DNA from: Bog-756 sp963718405
Lineage (GTDB): Bacteria > Actinomycetota > Acidimicrobiia > Acidimicrobiales > RAAP-2
Length of the DNA stretch: 64,000 nt
Direction: 5' to 3'
Assembly (NCBI GenBank): GCA_963718405.1
Contig: CAVQYZ010000002.1
Coordinates: forward strand, 558,001 to 622,000
The notes below the pieces were generated by a model. That model made no database searches and had not been told where the DNA came from. It saw only the letters and a program-made list of their open reading frames with translations. The translations under genes were made by a program, and so were the position numbers. This document shows, piece by piece, positions 24,608-34,292 of the stretch; the first letter of the stretch is position 1; each line of letters opens with the position of its first letter.

Positions 24608-25486
24608 TCATCCACTGCGTTCGTTCAGGTCCGCCCCGAGCCGGGGGTAAGTGGCCAGGGCGGCGCCGAGGGCCTCCTGCGCCGGTGCAGACCGGTCCTC
24701 CCGCACCCCTGCCAGCGGGGTCAGCGTGGCCCAGCCCTCGACGATCAGAGCGGCGTCCGAGTCCGGGTCCAACTCGGCTTGCTCGGCCAGCCGGTCCGAG
24801 GCCACCCCCATGCCCCTGAGGGCCAGGGTGATGACTCCTGAGGTCGGATCGATGGGCGTTCCCGGCACCGGAGTCGAGGTGTTCTCGGGACGGATTGACC
24901 GAATGAGGCCCACCGAGCCCAGGGTCCCGTGACGCAGTCCCCGCAGGTCGGCCAGTTCGACCGCCGGCACGTTGAGATTGAGGATCGTGGCCGGGGCCAT
25001 GACTTCCAGGATCGGGACGATTCCCGCAGCCAGGGACACCGGGGTCTCCCAGGGTACGGGGTCCCTGCCCCAGGAAATACTGACGGCCAGGCCCCGCACG
25101 CCGAACTGGGCTCCGGTCAGGGTGGCCCCGACGGTGCCCGAATGGAGGGCGGAGCGCCCGGCGTTGATGCCGTGATTGATGCCCGAGACCACCAGGTCGG
25201 GACAGGGACCGAAGCCCTCGATGCACGCCAGAATCACGGCCAGGGCCGGCGGGCCCTCAATGCCGTAGGTGGGAACGTCGGCCAGGCCGGGGATCTCCAC
25301 TGCTTCGTACGGTATCGACTCGCGTTCGTAGACCGGCCCCACCGCCGCTCCGGCCCCGCTGTGGTCGACCAAAGGCGCCACCACCACCAGTTCGTGTTCA
25401 GCCCCGAATTCGGCATGCAGACCCCGGGCCAGGGCGGCGATGCCGGGAGCGAACACGCCGTCGTCGTTGGTAATGAGGATGCGCAT
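24608..25486 (-). CDS. surE: 5'-nucleotidase SurE
   Basis: 292 residues. SurE fingerprints: the metal-binding ILITNDDGVFAPG at the N-terminus, VVAPLVDHSGAG, VVSGINHGINAG (SGxNxG-type) and HSGTVGATLTGA. SurE is a stationary-phase survival phosphatase that dephosphorylates nucleoside monophosphates. The ATG at 25486 has GGAAAGG six bases upstream. The gene runs towards rpf; the end lies near the rpf promoter region. Confidence 0.92.
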   Translation of the reverse strand: MRILITNDDGVFAPGIAALARGLHAEFGAEHELVVVAPLVDHSGAGAAVGPVYERESIPYEAVEIPGLADVPTYGIEGPPALAVILACIEGFGPCPDLVVSGINHGINAGRSALHSGTVGATLTGAQFGVRGLAVSISWGRDPVPWETPVSLAAGIVPILEVMAPATILNLNVPAVELADLRGLRHGTLGSVGLIRSIRPENTSTPVPGTPIDPTSGVITLALRGMGVASDRLAEQAELDPDSDAALIVEGWATLTPLAGVREDRSAPAQEALGAALATYPRLGADLNERSG

Positions 25487-25653
25487 GGGGGACCTTTCCC
25501 GTGAGGCCGGATCAGGGGTGGGCGGGTCCGGATTCCGGTGATCCCAGGGCCGGACGACCGGCCCGTCTGGCCCATGCGGTCCCATCGCCTACCATACCGG
25601 GCGACGTCAGCTGCCCCGGGGCCGGCTGGACTGACGAACCATATCCCACGATC

Positions 25654-26607
25654 ATGACCACTCGACCACCCGCCGAAGACCAGCGTCCGGCCGAGACCAC
25701 CGCATCCACCGGTGACCAGTGGGTCATCGGCCACGGTCACCAGCGGGCGGTCATCACCGAGACCGGGGCCACCCTGCGGTCCTTCACCGTCGAAGACCGG
25801 GCGGTGATCGACGGATTCGGTCCCGAGGAATGGAGCCAGGGGGGACGGGGCCAGGTCCTTGCCCCGTGGCCCAACCGGCTCGGAGACGGTCGCTACACCT
25901 TCGAAGGCATCGAGGCCCAAGCACCGCTGAACGAGCTGCCGGCCAACAACGCCATCCACGGCCTGGTCCGTTGGATGCCCTGGCGCATGGTGGGGAGGGC
26001 GCAGAACCGGGTGAGCTTGGCCCTGGAGCTCCGGCCGTCTCCCGCCTATCCCTTCGCCCTCGGCCTGACCGTCGAGTACCGCCTGGGTCGCGACGGCCTC
26101 ACGGTTGTCATCGATGCCGACAACCTGGGAACGGGCGACCTGCCGTTCGGAATCGGGTTCCACCCCTACCTCACCGTGGGCACCCCCACCGTCGACCAGG
26201 TCCGGTTGACGGTGCCGTCCCGCCAGCGGCTGTTCAGCGACGACCGGGGCCTGCCTACCGGAAGTGGCCCCTGCGAGGGGACCGAGTTCGACTTCACCCA
26301 GGGCCGCCTGATCGGCGTGACCAAGCTCGACACCGCTTTCACACAACTGCTGCGGGGACCGGATGGCCGGGCCCGGGTGGAACTCGATCATCCCGATGGC
26401 GCCGGTGGGGCCACGCTGTGGACCGACGAGCGGTTCGGCTACCTGATGGTGTACACCGGTGACACCCTGGGCGCTGACCAGCGCCGCCGGTCACTGGCCG
26501 TGGAGCCGATGAGCTGCCCTCCCGATGCCTTCCGATCCGGGAACGATCTGGTGACCTTGCGGCCAGGTGGACGGTGGACCGGCTCCTGGGGGATCACGCC
26601 GCGCTGA
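25654..26607 (+). CDS. Aldose 1-epimerase family protein
   Basis: 317 residues from the ATG at 25654. Mutarotase-fold motifs: WPNRLGDGRYTFEG, the catalytic-type His in NAIHGLVRW, a second His in GFHPYLTVG, and the Glu in LAVEPMSCPPDAF. These fit the galactose mutarotase/YihR-like branch, which interconverts sugar anomers. It is divergent from surE. Its 3' end overlaps the convergent ATPase-domain gene by 14 bp. Substrate sugar unknown. Confidence 0.9.
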   Translation: MTTRPPAEDQRPAETTASTGDQWVIGHGHQRAVITETGATLRSFTVEDRAVIDGFGPEEWSQGGRGQVLAPWPNRLGDGRYTFEGIEAQAPLNELPANNAIHGLVRWMPWRMVGRAQNRVSLALELRPSPAYPFALGLTVEYRLGRDGLTVVIDADNLGTGDLPFGIGFHPYLTVGTPTVDQVRLTVPSRQRLFSDDRGLPTGSGPCEGTEFDFTQGRLIGVTKLDTAFTQLLRGPDGRARVELDHPDGAGGATLWTDERFGYLMVYTGDTLGADQRRRSLAVEPMSCPPDAFRSGNDLVTLRPGGRWTGSWGITPR

Positions 26608-27124
26608 CCGGCTGGCGCCGACGGCGAGGCGACCGCGACGGCGACGGCTGAACCATTCCACCGTTCCGGTCGATACTGGCGTCCACGATGTCGAACCACA
26701 CCGTCTTGCCCGGGTAGTGGCCGGTCGATCCCCAGCTGTCGGCGAGATGCTCCACCAGTTGCATGCCCCGTCCGTGGAGGTCGGAGTAGTCCGGTGTCCT
26801 CACCGCCGGATGATGGTCATTGCCGTCGCTCACCGCGATCCGTAGGAGTCCCTCACTGTGGGAGACGGACACGTCGAACGACGTATGCCCGTGGACCACG
26901 GCATTGGTAGCCAGCTCACTGGTGAGAAGCTCGGCGGTGTCCACCGTGACCGTGGGGCACTGGCCCAGCACCTGACGCACAAAATGACGGGCCCGGGCCA
27001 CGCTGTCGACACTCATCGGGAACCGCTTCGAGGCGATCACGAACTCCTCCGGGAGGCAGGACGGTACCTGGGAAGTGGAGCTCGTTGGAGCTGCATTTCG
27101 GCCTGGTGGTGGTGTAGTTGACAT
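26594..27124 (-). CDS. RsbW-like anti-sigma/serine kinase ATPase-domain protein
   Basis: 176 residues. The HATPase_c_2 domain shows the N box ELLTSELATNAVVHG, the G1 box VSDGNDHHP and the G2 region GRGMQLVEHLADSWG. Such stand-alone ATPase domains act as anti-sigma factor kinases or PP2C partners in actinobacteria. GGAGG stands five bases before the ATG at 27124. The C-terminus ends in a Ser/Arg/Pro-rich tail. No sigma factor or anti-anti-sigma gene is adjacent, so its partner must be elsewhere. Confidence 0.85.
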   Translation of the reverse strand: MSTTPPPGRNAAPTSSTSQVPSCLPEEFVIASKRFPMSVDSVARARHFVRQVLGQCPTVTVDTAELLTSELATNAVVHGHTSFDVSVSHSEGLLRIAVSDGNDHHPAVRTPDYSDLHGRGMQLVEHLADSWGSTGHYPGKTVWFDIVDASIDRNGGMVQPSPSRSPRRRRQPVSAA

Positions 27125-27319
27125 GTGAGCCTCCGGCCCATGTGCACACCCCTGATGGTGCCTCGTCGGGTGATCCTGTGGCCGCGTCCCCGCCGCCTGC
27201 ACCATGGAACCCTTCCCCGCGACGCCCTGGGGGAAACAGACCGGGGCCTGCTCCGCCCGGGCCGGCCATCCCGGAGGCCGGAGGCGGAGCCGGCTCCGGT
27301 GGTTCGGGTGGTTCAGGTG

Positions 27320-28340
27320 CTACCAGCCGCGCAGATCGATGGCCCAGCGGTCCACGATGTCTGGGCCATCGACAACCCACGCGGCCTCGTGATAGGCCAC
27401 CGTGGGGTCGACATGGGCGGGTAGGACGCTCACGCGATCGCCGACGGCGGGAAGGTGGCCACCCTCCGGCGGCGAGAAGACGATGTGTTCGTCGGAGCAG
27501 TACCAGACCTGGTACCCGTCGACCATGGCCGGGTCGCCATGGTCCATGCCGAGGGCCTTGAGGCCGCAGTCGGCGACGGCCCAGCCATGGCGATTGACCG
27601 AGATCACCGTGGCCAGGACGGTCATGGCATTGGCGAAGGGCAGCCCGAGCTTGGCATAGGCCGTGTCCATCAGGGCATACGAGCCGGCCTGGATCTCGTT
27701 GGCCGCGGTGTTGAGGTCCCAGCTCCCGGTGCCACCACCCGAGCAGATGGGTCCACCCACGACCGCGTGGGCCGCGGCCAGGATCCCCATGCTCTCGGTG
27801 ACCCGGTCGGCCCTCACCTCGCGGTCTTCGATACCGACGGCATGCCCCTCGTATCCCATCACCCCTCGCACCTCCAAGCCGGACTGCCGGGCCTGCTCGG
27901 CCAACGCACCGGCGTCCTCGGGATTGCACCCGCACCGGGGCAGTCCCACGTTGATGTCGATGAGGACACTGGGGACACCGCCGGCTACCGCCGCTTCGAT
28001 GGTGGCGGGCGAGTCCACGGCCACGGTCACCCGGGCGCCGGTCTCGACGATACGTCCCAGCCGAGTGGCGTCGAGGACCTCGTTGGCCAGCAGGAGGTCA
28101 TCGCCGAGCCCGGCCGCCGCCATGCCCTCGACCTCACGAATGGTGGCGCAGGTGAACCCATGGTGCCCGGCCTGGTACTGGCGCCGGGCCAGTTCGGTGC
28201 ACTTGTGGGCCTTCACGTGTGGGCGCAGTCGGGCACCGGGGAGGTGGACGGCCATGGTGGTGATGTTGCCGTCCAACGAGGTCGGAGTCGATGATCAGGG
28301 CCGGGGTCTGAAGCTGCTCGACTCGTTGGGGAACTGGCAC
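27320..28340 (-). pseudogene. D-threonine-aldolase-like PLP enzyme, one frameshift
   Basis: Starts at the GTG 28340 (AGGAG six bases upstream) with VEQLQTPALIIDSDLV. Near 28278 a one-base change shifts to LDGNITTMAVHLPGARLRPH and VKAHKCTELARRQ, where the Lys in HVKAHK carries PLP. Further family features are CSGGGTGS (phosphate binding), SDEHIVF and the metal site PAHVDPT, whose His and Asp favour D-threonine aldolase rather than Cys-containing D-serine dehydratase. The product would be about 340 residues, fold type III. The single indel without stops suggests error or recent loss. Confidence 0.8.
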
Positions 28341-28437
28341 GGGGAGCTCCTGAGAGGAGAAACCCGCAACGTAGCGCAGCTTGATTGCTTTGGCCGGCCG
28401 TGGGAAGAGTGACGGCATCCGTCCACGCACGATGGGG

Positions 28438-28451
28438 GATACTTCAGTATC
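28438..28451. promoter_or_regulatory. Perfect 6-2-6 inverted repeat upstream of the YbjQ-family gene
   Basis: GATACTTCAGTATC, 50 bp before the ATG at 28502. AT-rich compared with its surroundings. Could be an operator or part of the promoter; no protein partner is indicated. Confidence 0.35.
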
Positions 28452-28501
28452 GTGGTCGTACCAGCCCGATCAGGTCAGACCGGGTGAGGAGAAGATGAAC
28501 C

Positions 28502-28873
28502 ATGGCAGACGAAGCGCCACCACGCTACGGACAACCCGGCGGACCGCAGCTCCCCATCACCACCGCTCTCGAGTTCCCCGAGTGGAAGGTCGAGCGAAGC
28601 CTGGGCATGGTCTTCGGAGTGGTGGTCCGCTCCATGGGCATGGCCAAGGGCATCAGCGCCGGGTTCAAGTCGTTGGCCGGTGGCGAAGTCAAGCAGTACA
28701 CCCGGCTGGTTGAGGACAGCCGCAGACATGCCATGGACCGGATGATCGAGAACGCCCAACTGGTCGGAGCCAACGGCATCGTGTCGATGAGGTTCGACTC
28801 GTCAGAGGTCGGGCAGTCGCTCACGGAGATTGTCGCCTACGGGACGGCGGTCATCCTCGGGTCGCGGACTTGA
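28502..28873 (+). CDS. YbjQ/UPF0145-family protein
   Basis: 123 residues. The beginning is a Pro/Gly/Gln-rich stretch; the rest follows the UPF0145 (heavy-metal-binding-like) pattern: LGMVFGVVVRSMGMAKGISA, VKQYTRLVEDSRRHAMDRMI, NAQLVGANGIVSMRFDSSEV, EIVAYGTAVIL. The members form pentameric barrels of unclear function. GAGGAGAAG lies about 13 bases before the chosen ATG; an ATG at 28495 is out of frame. It is followed closely by a small membrane protein. Confidence 0.85.
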   Translation: MADEAPPRYGQPGGPQLPITTALEFPEWKVERSLGMVFGVVVRSMGMAKGISAGFKSLAGGEVKQYTRLVEDSRRHAMDRMIENAQLVGANGIVSMRFDSSEVGQSLTEIVAYGTAVILGSRT

Positions 28874-28889
28874 CTGCGGAGTGGGAGCG

Positions 28890-29102
28890 GTGATCGGCCT
28901 CATCATTCTGATCGTGGTGGTGGGCTTCATCGTGGCCAGCCTCTTCGTGCGGCGCCACCGTGAGTCCAATCGGCCGGGGCCCGGGTGGCAGCGCACCGAT
29001 GAGATCTTCAACGATCCCTCCACCAATCGGGTGATGCGGGTGTGGATCGACGGATCAGGGGAGCGGCGGTATGTGCGCGAGGCCGATCGACCGGCTGTTT
29101 GA
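28890..29102 (+). CDS. Small membrane protein of unknown function
   Basis: 70 residues from the GTG at 28890: one N-terminal membrane helix (GLIILIVVVGFIVASLF) with a positively charged inner flank, then a soluble tail ending MRVWIDGSGERRYVREAD. No known family is recognised. The gene begins 16 bp after the YbjQ-family gene and ends 25 bp before the pyrE start, so the three may be co-transcribed. A GTG at 28881 is an alternative start. Confidence 0.6.
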   Translation: MIGLIILIVVVGFIVASLFVRRHRESNRPGPGWQRTDEIFNDPSTNRVMRVWIDGSGERRYVREADRPAV

Positions 29103-29127
29103 GCCGATGGGCCGGCATAGCGGCTCT

Positions 29128-29646
29128 GTGTCCACCCACCAAGAACTCGCCCGCCGGGTGGGGGAGCGGTGCCGTCTCCACGGTACGTTCACCCTTCGGT
29201 CCGGCCAGGTGTCGGACACCTACTTCGACAAGTACCTCTTCGAGTCCGACCCGCAGCTCCTTGCCGAGGTGGCCGCCCAGGCGGCGATGCTCATCCCCGA
29301 CGACACCGAGGTCCTGGCCGGACTGGAACTCGGTGGCATTCCCGTGGTGACAGCCATCTCCCTGGCTACCGGTCTGCCTGCCGTGTTCGTCCGTAAGCAG
29401 GCCAAGGGGTACGGCACCGCCAAGCTCGCCGAAGGAGTTGGCTTCGAGGGTCGACAGGTGTTGGTGGTCGAGGACGTCATCACCACGGGCGGCCAGGTGG
29501 CGATCTCCACCACCGAGCTCCGTACTCGTGGCGCTGTGGTGGCGTCGGTCCTGTGCATCATCGACCGCAGCCGCGGCGTGCACCCCGCCCTCGACGACAT
29601 CGGCTGCTCGGTCATCTCGCTGCTGACGGCGTCGGAGCTCGGCTGA
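29128..29646 (+). CDS. pyrE: Orotate phosphoribosyltransferase
   Basis: 172 residues from the GTG at 29128. The N-terminal pattern LHGTFTLRSGQVSDTYFDKY and the PRPP-binding loop VLVVEDVITTGGQ identify PyrE, which joins orotate to PRPP in UMP synthesis. The catalytic loop Lys residues are in FVRKQAKGYGT. In-frame starts further upstream (ATG at 29107) only add residues that are not conserved. Converges with the DUF1810 gene 21 bp downstream. Confidence 0.88.
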   Translation: MSTHQELARRVGERCRLHGTFTLRSGQVSDTYFDKYLFESDPQLLAEVAAQAAMLIPDDTEVLAGLELGGIPVVTAISLATGLPAVFVRKQAKGYGTAKLAEGVGFEGRQVLVVEDVITTGGQVAISTTELRTRGAVVASVLCIIDRSRGVHPALDDIGCSVISLLTASELG

Positions 29647-29666
29647 CCGGGACGAACCACCAGCAC

Positions 29667-30093
29667 TTACAGCAGCCGGTCGGTGGCCGGATCGGGTGCT
29701 CCCCCGAAGTACCGGTCCAACACCTGTTGGAACCGGTCCTCGGTGGGCGCGGCCCGGAGGAACAGAGGTCATCGAGGAGCGGAGTTTGCGGGCGTCGATA
29801 TCGCCGAATATCTGTTCTGCCGTACGACCTTCCGTGTCTGCCACGATCCCGGTGCACTCCCTCAAGCGTGGTCCGAGGCGCGGATGATCCAGGTAGGCAC
29901 GGGCCTCATCGAGCGAGGCGATGGCGTACTCGCGGGCCATGGTGCTGAGCCCGAGGCCGGCAACCTGGGGAAAGACGAACCACATCCAATGGGTGGTCTT
30001 CCGACCCCGGGCCAGCTCCTCGACTACCCGTTTGTAGCAGTCAGCGCGGTCCTGAGCCTCGACGAACCTGGAGAGATTGAAGGGATCATCCAC
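29667..30093 (-). pseudogene. DUF1810 family protein, one frameshift
   Basis: Begins at the GTG 30093 with VDDPFNLSRFVEAQD and the family signature THWMWFVFPQ, then YAIASLDEARAYLDHP and EQIFGDIDARKLRSSMT. At about 29770 one extra T breaks the frame; shifting restores LFLRAAPTEDRFQQVLDRYF and a TAA at 29667. The complete product is about 141 residues, the normal size (E. coli YodB-like/calpastatin-like DUF1810). Function unknown. The 220 bp upstream (30094-30314) hold no gene that I can support. Confidence 0.82.
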
Positions 30094-30314
30094 GGTGGGG
30101 TCACCGGCTCCGTGGCCAATTCGCCGTGGCGGACGTCACATGCGGCCTGGTGCAGTTCACTGGCCCGGGCGTGGGTGACATTGAGCCAGGTTGTCACACC
30201 ACCCGATCCGGCCGGAAAGCGTCCCATACGTCCGCCGGGAAGCCACACGAACGGCCTCGTCGAACTACGCCTGGATCGGCTGCAGGCCAATCTGGCGATG
30301 AAAGGATCCGCCGT

Positions 30315-31169
30315 TCACGATGCTGAACATTCAGCGGCAAGTGTGGTCTGTTCGAGCAACATGGCAATGGTCATGGGCCCGACGCCCCCAGGGACCGGCG
30401 TGATCAGTGCAGCAACACCGCGGGCCTCCTCGAAGGCGACATCGCCTGTATCGCCGGAGCTGTAGCCAGCATCAATGACCACGGAACCTCGTTTCAACCA
30501 CTCACCCCGGACGAAGTTCGCCTTTCCGACGGCTGCCACGACAATGTCAGCCGATCCGACGATTTCGGGTAGGCCACGTGAGTAGGAGTGGCAGTAGGTC
30601 ACGGTCGCACTCTTTGCCAGCAGGAGCATCCCAATCGGCTTCCCGAGAATGGGGCTTCTACCGATGACGACGGCATGGAGTCCACATGGATCCACGCCGT
30701 ACTCGTCGAGCAATCGCATGATCCCGGCCGGAGTGCATGACCAGAAGCCCGGCAGTCCGAACGCCATGGCCGCAAATGAGTGCATGGTCACCCCATCCAC
30801 ATCCTTCGCCGGTGCGATGGCCTCAAAGGCAGCCCGCTCGTCAACGTGGTCGGGCACAGGATGCTGCAAGAGAATTCCGTCGACACGTTTGTCATCAGAG
30901 AGGTCGCCAATGGCGGCCACTACTTCTGATGTCAGCGATGAATGCGCCAATCTGATGATTCGGGAGTCAATTCCCACCGATTCGCATCGCCTCTGTTTCA
31001 TCCGTACGTAGGTGACCGAAGACGGGTCGTCGCCGACCAGGACTGCGGCGAGGCAGGGCCGGCGGCCGAGCTTTCTGCTGACCACTGCGGCCCGCAGAGA
31101 GGTCGATTCGAGGGATCGTCTGGCGACGGCCGTCCCGTCCATGATTCGAGCCCCATCGGATTGGTCCAT
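30315..31169 (-). CDS. folD: Bifunctional methylenetetrahydrofolate dehydrogenase/cyclohydrolase FolD
   Basis: 284 residues. FolD motifs: YVRMKQRRCESVGI with the catalytic Lys, ILLQHPVPDHVDE, the substrate-binding DVDG in PAKDVDGV, and the NADP site VVIGRSPILGKP, closing with TPVPGGVGPMTIAMLLEQT. It interconverts 5,10-methylene- and 10-formyl-tetrahydrofolate. GC content and codon use are visibly lower than in neighbours to the left, the start of a lower-GC block. AAGGAG is five bases before the ATG, immediately preceded by a 12-bp palindrome. Whether another folD exists in the genome is not visible here. Confidence 0.93.
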   Translation of the reverse strand: MDQSDGARIMDGTAVARRSLESTSLRAAVVSRKLGRRPCLAAVLVGDDPSSVTYVRMKQRRCESVGIDSRIIRLAHSSLTSEVVAAIGDLSDDKRVDGILLQHPVPDHVDERAAFEAIAPAKDVDGVTMHSFAAMAFGLPGFWSCTPAGIMRLLDEYGVDPCGLHAVVIGRSPILGKPIGMLLLAKSATVTYCHSYSRGLPEIVGSADIVVAAVGKANFVRGEWLKRGSVVIDAGYSSGDTGDVAFEEARGVAALITPVPGGVGPMTIAMLLEQTTLAAECSAS

Positions 31170-31184
31170 GTGCGCTCCTTGGGT

Positions 31185-31196
31185 CGATAGCTATCG
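31185..31196. promoter_or_regulatory. 12-bp perfect palindrome before folD
   Basis: CGATAGCTATCG with further partial symmetry outside (GG/CC). It lies 16 bp upstream of the folD start and next to the Shine-Dalgarno site, so it could be an operator or a hairpin in the mRNA. Confidence 0.35.
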
Positions 31197-31416
31197 CCCA
31201 GGCGCACGGCTCGTCGGGTGCATTTGGCACCGGGCCGCTCCCTGGTGGTTATCCACCCAAGCGCCAGTAACGACCCGGGGAGAGCTTATCTGTCGACGGG
31301 TGTCACTTTGCCGAACGAGTGGCCATCGTTCGACCGGGCGCTGCCCAGTCCTCGGCCAGCATGGGCCCGCACTTCATGCCACGCAGCGAGTGGTCTGGCC
31401 CAGTTATGGTCGGGAG

Positions 31417-32909
31417 ATGAGTCGCGATGTGGTTACGGGGTACTGCTGGCCGCAATCGGTCTGCCCGGGGGACCAGGTAGGTCTGCACATGTCGTCGTCC
31501 GGCGGGAGGCCGGTGGGCGTTGAGGTGGCACGGGTAGGAGCGCAACGAGAGGTCGTGTTCAGTCGTGACGGCATCGCAACCGACGAGCACGAAACGCCCG
31601 AGGATGCTTCCTCGAAGGGGTGCGGTTGGCCTATCGCCCTCACACTGGACGTCGAGCCGACATGGCGGTCGGGCTACTACGAGGTAGTCATGGAGATTGC
31701 CATTGGCGAGAAAGTGCGACGCGACTATGCATTCTTCGTCGTGCGTCCGTCTTCAGGCACGCGCATCGTGGTCGCTCTGTCGACCAATACATGGCACGCT
31801 TACAACGACTTTGGCGGATTCAATCTGTACACCGGCGGGACCCACGTTGCGATGCAGCGCCCGATGTCGGCAGGCTATCTCCACAAGCCGCCGGGGAAGG
31901 GCCGACGCGTGACTGCTACGGGCGAGCCTGATCCGCAGAACGCCGCCCACGTTGGTTACCTCCAGATCAACCATTTGTCGAGTTATGCCGGATCGGCGGG
32001 TTGGCCTGACTGGGAGATGCCATTCATCGAATGGGCCGAACGCCAAGGGTTCGAGATCGGTGTGTGCACGAACGCTGATCTGGATCTACATCCCGAGGTG
32101 TTGGAGGCGCCAGTCTGTATCTGTCCGTCGGCCACGACGAGTACTGGTCTCGGGGCATGCGCGACACCGTTGAGCGGTTCATCTCCGACGGCGGCAATGC
32201 CGCGTTCTTCTCGGGCAACACGTCGCTGTGGCAAGTGCGCATCGAGGGTGACGATCACGACGTACTAGTCGGGTACAAGGGCTTCTTCAAAGAGGACCCA
32301 CTGCTGGGAACCGATAATGAGGCCGAGGTGACGACCTTTTGGTCCGATGTCATCGTCGGTCGCCCCGAGAACTACATGACCGGTGTCTCCTTCACCCGCG
32401 GGGGCTATCACCGCATAGGCCGGAATGTGACCGCGGGTCTCGGTGGCTACACCCTGCACCGTGCCGATCACTGGATGTTCGAAGGCACCGGGCTCGGATA
32501 CGGCGACGTGCTCGGTGCCGGCCCGACCGTCGTAGGCTATGAGTGCGACGGGTGCGTGTTCACGTATCGCCACGGGCTGCCCTACCCGACCGGCGAAGAC
32601 GGAACGCCCTCGACCTTCGAAATTCTCGGCACATGCCCGACACAGCACTTCACGCGCCAGACCGCTCCTCGTCCGCCTAAGCCAGGCGAGCCGAGCGAGT
32701 TGGAGTACATCGCGTCACGCGTATTCGGGACGCGTGACCCCGAGGCAATGGAGCGCATCCGTCATGGCCACGCGGTCCTAGGTGCTTACACGAACAAGGC
32801 CGGAGCCACGGTCATCACGTCGGGGTCGACCGACTGGGCTCACGGGCTACAAGGGCGAGACCCGCAGATTGAACAGATCACTCGGAATGTCCTCGGGCAT
32901 TTGGGGTAG
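31417..32909 (+). pseudogene. N,N-dimethylformamidase large-subunit-like protein, one frameshift
   Basis: Starts at the ATG 31417 (GGGAG directly before it; GTG at 31429 is possible). The first part reads VTGYCWPQSVCPGDQVGLHM (beta domain) and STNTWHAYNDFGGFNLYTGG. At about 32108 one G is missing in GAGGCGCC; shifting restores LEGASLYLSVGHDEYWSRGM, then RDTVERFISDGGNAAFFSGN, YGDVLGAGPTVVGYECDG and the end at 32909. This is the conserved domain of the DMF hydrolase beta subunit family, common in actinobacteria with unknown substrates. A complete protein would have about 497 residues. Lower GC than the kdp region. Confidence 0.78.
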
Positions 32910-32983
32910 AGCTGTGTGCAGAGGCCAGTCGGAGTGATACCCGCTCCGAGTGAGAGAGGGCAGGCGCCACTGACCCGCTCGAC

Positions 32984-34060
32984 TCAATGAACTGACTGCC
33001 ATGCCATTGACCCACCATGGAAGCTGGTCGTCGCCAGAAGTCGCTCTTGTGGACCTGAGCCGTTCCATAGGGTCACCTTGAGCTCGGCGGGGGCGTAGGT
33101 CACCGGATTCGGCTCAAGCCTCAACCAAGCGAGCGGCGAATCGGAACTGGCGACTCGACCTGCTTCAGCGATTGCTCCAGCCACTGCCCTGGCCGTTTCA
33201 GCTTCGAGGTACTGCCAGACAACAGAATGCATGATCACCAGGGCTGCTCCCTCAGCCCTCTTGGAAAGTTCTTGCGGCACCCAAGTGGCTGCATCCGCCC
33301 GATCGATCGTGACCGGTGTCTTCCGGGCTATTTCAATGGCGTGATGTATTCGGACGAATCGCTCATTGGGTTCCGGCCAGACATAGGAAAGTAAGGTCAG
33401 GGCGCCCAGCGGGCTGGTCGCATCGATTGGATGACGGTCACAACCGCGTCGATCAACGATCTCTGCACCCGGCGAGAAGTCCGGAGCACCACCATCCCAG
33501 AGATTCTCGAAGCGCAGAGGTGACCTTTCGGTCCCCCAGCCCTCGCCATCCTGTTCATACCAGTACGAGTCCAGCCGCAGGTTCAAGCCGCCGCTCGACC
33601 CGATTTCACGAAGTTGGATGGGCATCCCGGTTTCGGCAGCGATGAAGAGGAGCCCTGACGCCAGTGACGATGAGCGCGCCACCTCATTCGTCTGAGGTGG
33701 GACGGCGAGCGCATCTCGGACCGCTCCAGGAGATTCGCTGAGTAGCTCGACGATGGCGGCCATGGCCGCAGGCGCATCCCCATCGCCTCCCGTCGATGGG
33801 AAGTGAGCAGCGAGAGCGGGCGTAGACCCATCCAGCACCCGCTTGTGAATTCCAGCGAAGAATCGCAGCACGTAGGCGTCTTCAAATGGTGCTCCGGCAA
33901 ACGGTGCCAAGACGCCCCAGACGGGTCCATCTGCGAGAATCACTGTGGCTAACTCTTCGGCCAGTCGGTCGTAAAAGGGCGATCCGAGATTGCGAAATCC
34001 AACGCGCTGAAGGGCAATCGTGTCGAGGAGCTTTGCCCTTGCCTCTCGAATGCCACTCAT
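32984..34060 (-). CDS. DUF2332 family protein
   Basis: 358 residues. The sequence follows the DUF2332 pattern: FRNLGSPFYDRLAEELATVI, NEVARSSSLASGLLFIAAET, LREIGSSGGLNLRLDSYWYE, VIMHSVVWQYLEAETARAVA and a closing LLATTSFHGG. The family may be distantly methyltransferase-like (EIGSSGGLNL resembles a nucleotide-binding loop) but has no assigned reaction. It converges with the DMF-hydrolase-like gene and is intact. Part of the lower-GC stretch. Confidence 0.85.
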   Translation of the reverse strand: MSGIREARAKLLDTIALQRVGFRNLGSPFYDRLAEELATVILADGPVWGVLAPFAGAPFEDAYVLRFFAGIHKRVLDGSTPALAAHFPSTGGDGDAPAAMAAIVELLSESPGAVRDALAVPPQTNEVARSSSLASGLLFIAAETGMPIQLREIGSSGGLNLRLDSYWYEQDGEGWGTERSPLRFENLWDGGAPDFSPGAEIVDRRGCDRHPIDATSPLGALTLLSYVWPEPNERFVRIHHAIEIARKTPVTIDRADAATWVPQELSKRAEGAALVIMHSVVWQYLEAETARAVAGAIAEAGRVASSDSPLAWLRLEPNPVTYAPAELKVTLWNGSGPQERLLATTSFHGGSMAWQSVH

Positions 34061-34292
34061 CCCATGCCTGTTGCGGCTATCTGGCGATCGTCGACGACGG
34101 CCTGCTTGGAGAAGGCACGTTGACGGTGCCCACTCGTAGATACCTTCATGCGTTCAGCATGAGCGAAGGAGGTGAGGCGGTCAATCTTGAGTGAATCAAC
34201 CTGTCCCGTTTGCCCGAGGCTCAGATCTTCAGACAGCGACAGTACCGGGCAGGCGTGATTCGCTTCGTGTCCTCAAGAGGCAAGATAGTCCG

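Noticed and set aside
30024..30290. 89-codon minus-strand frame upstream of the DUF1810 gene
   Set aside because: Overlaps the DUF1810 start, has no family features; possibly a remnant but not supportable.
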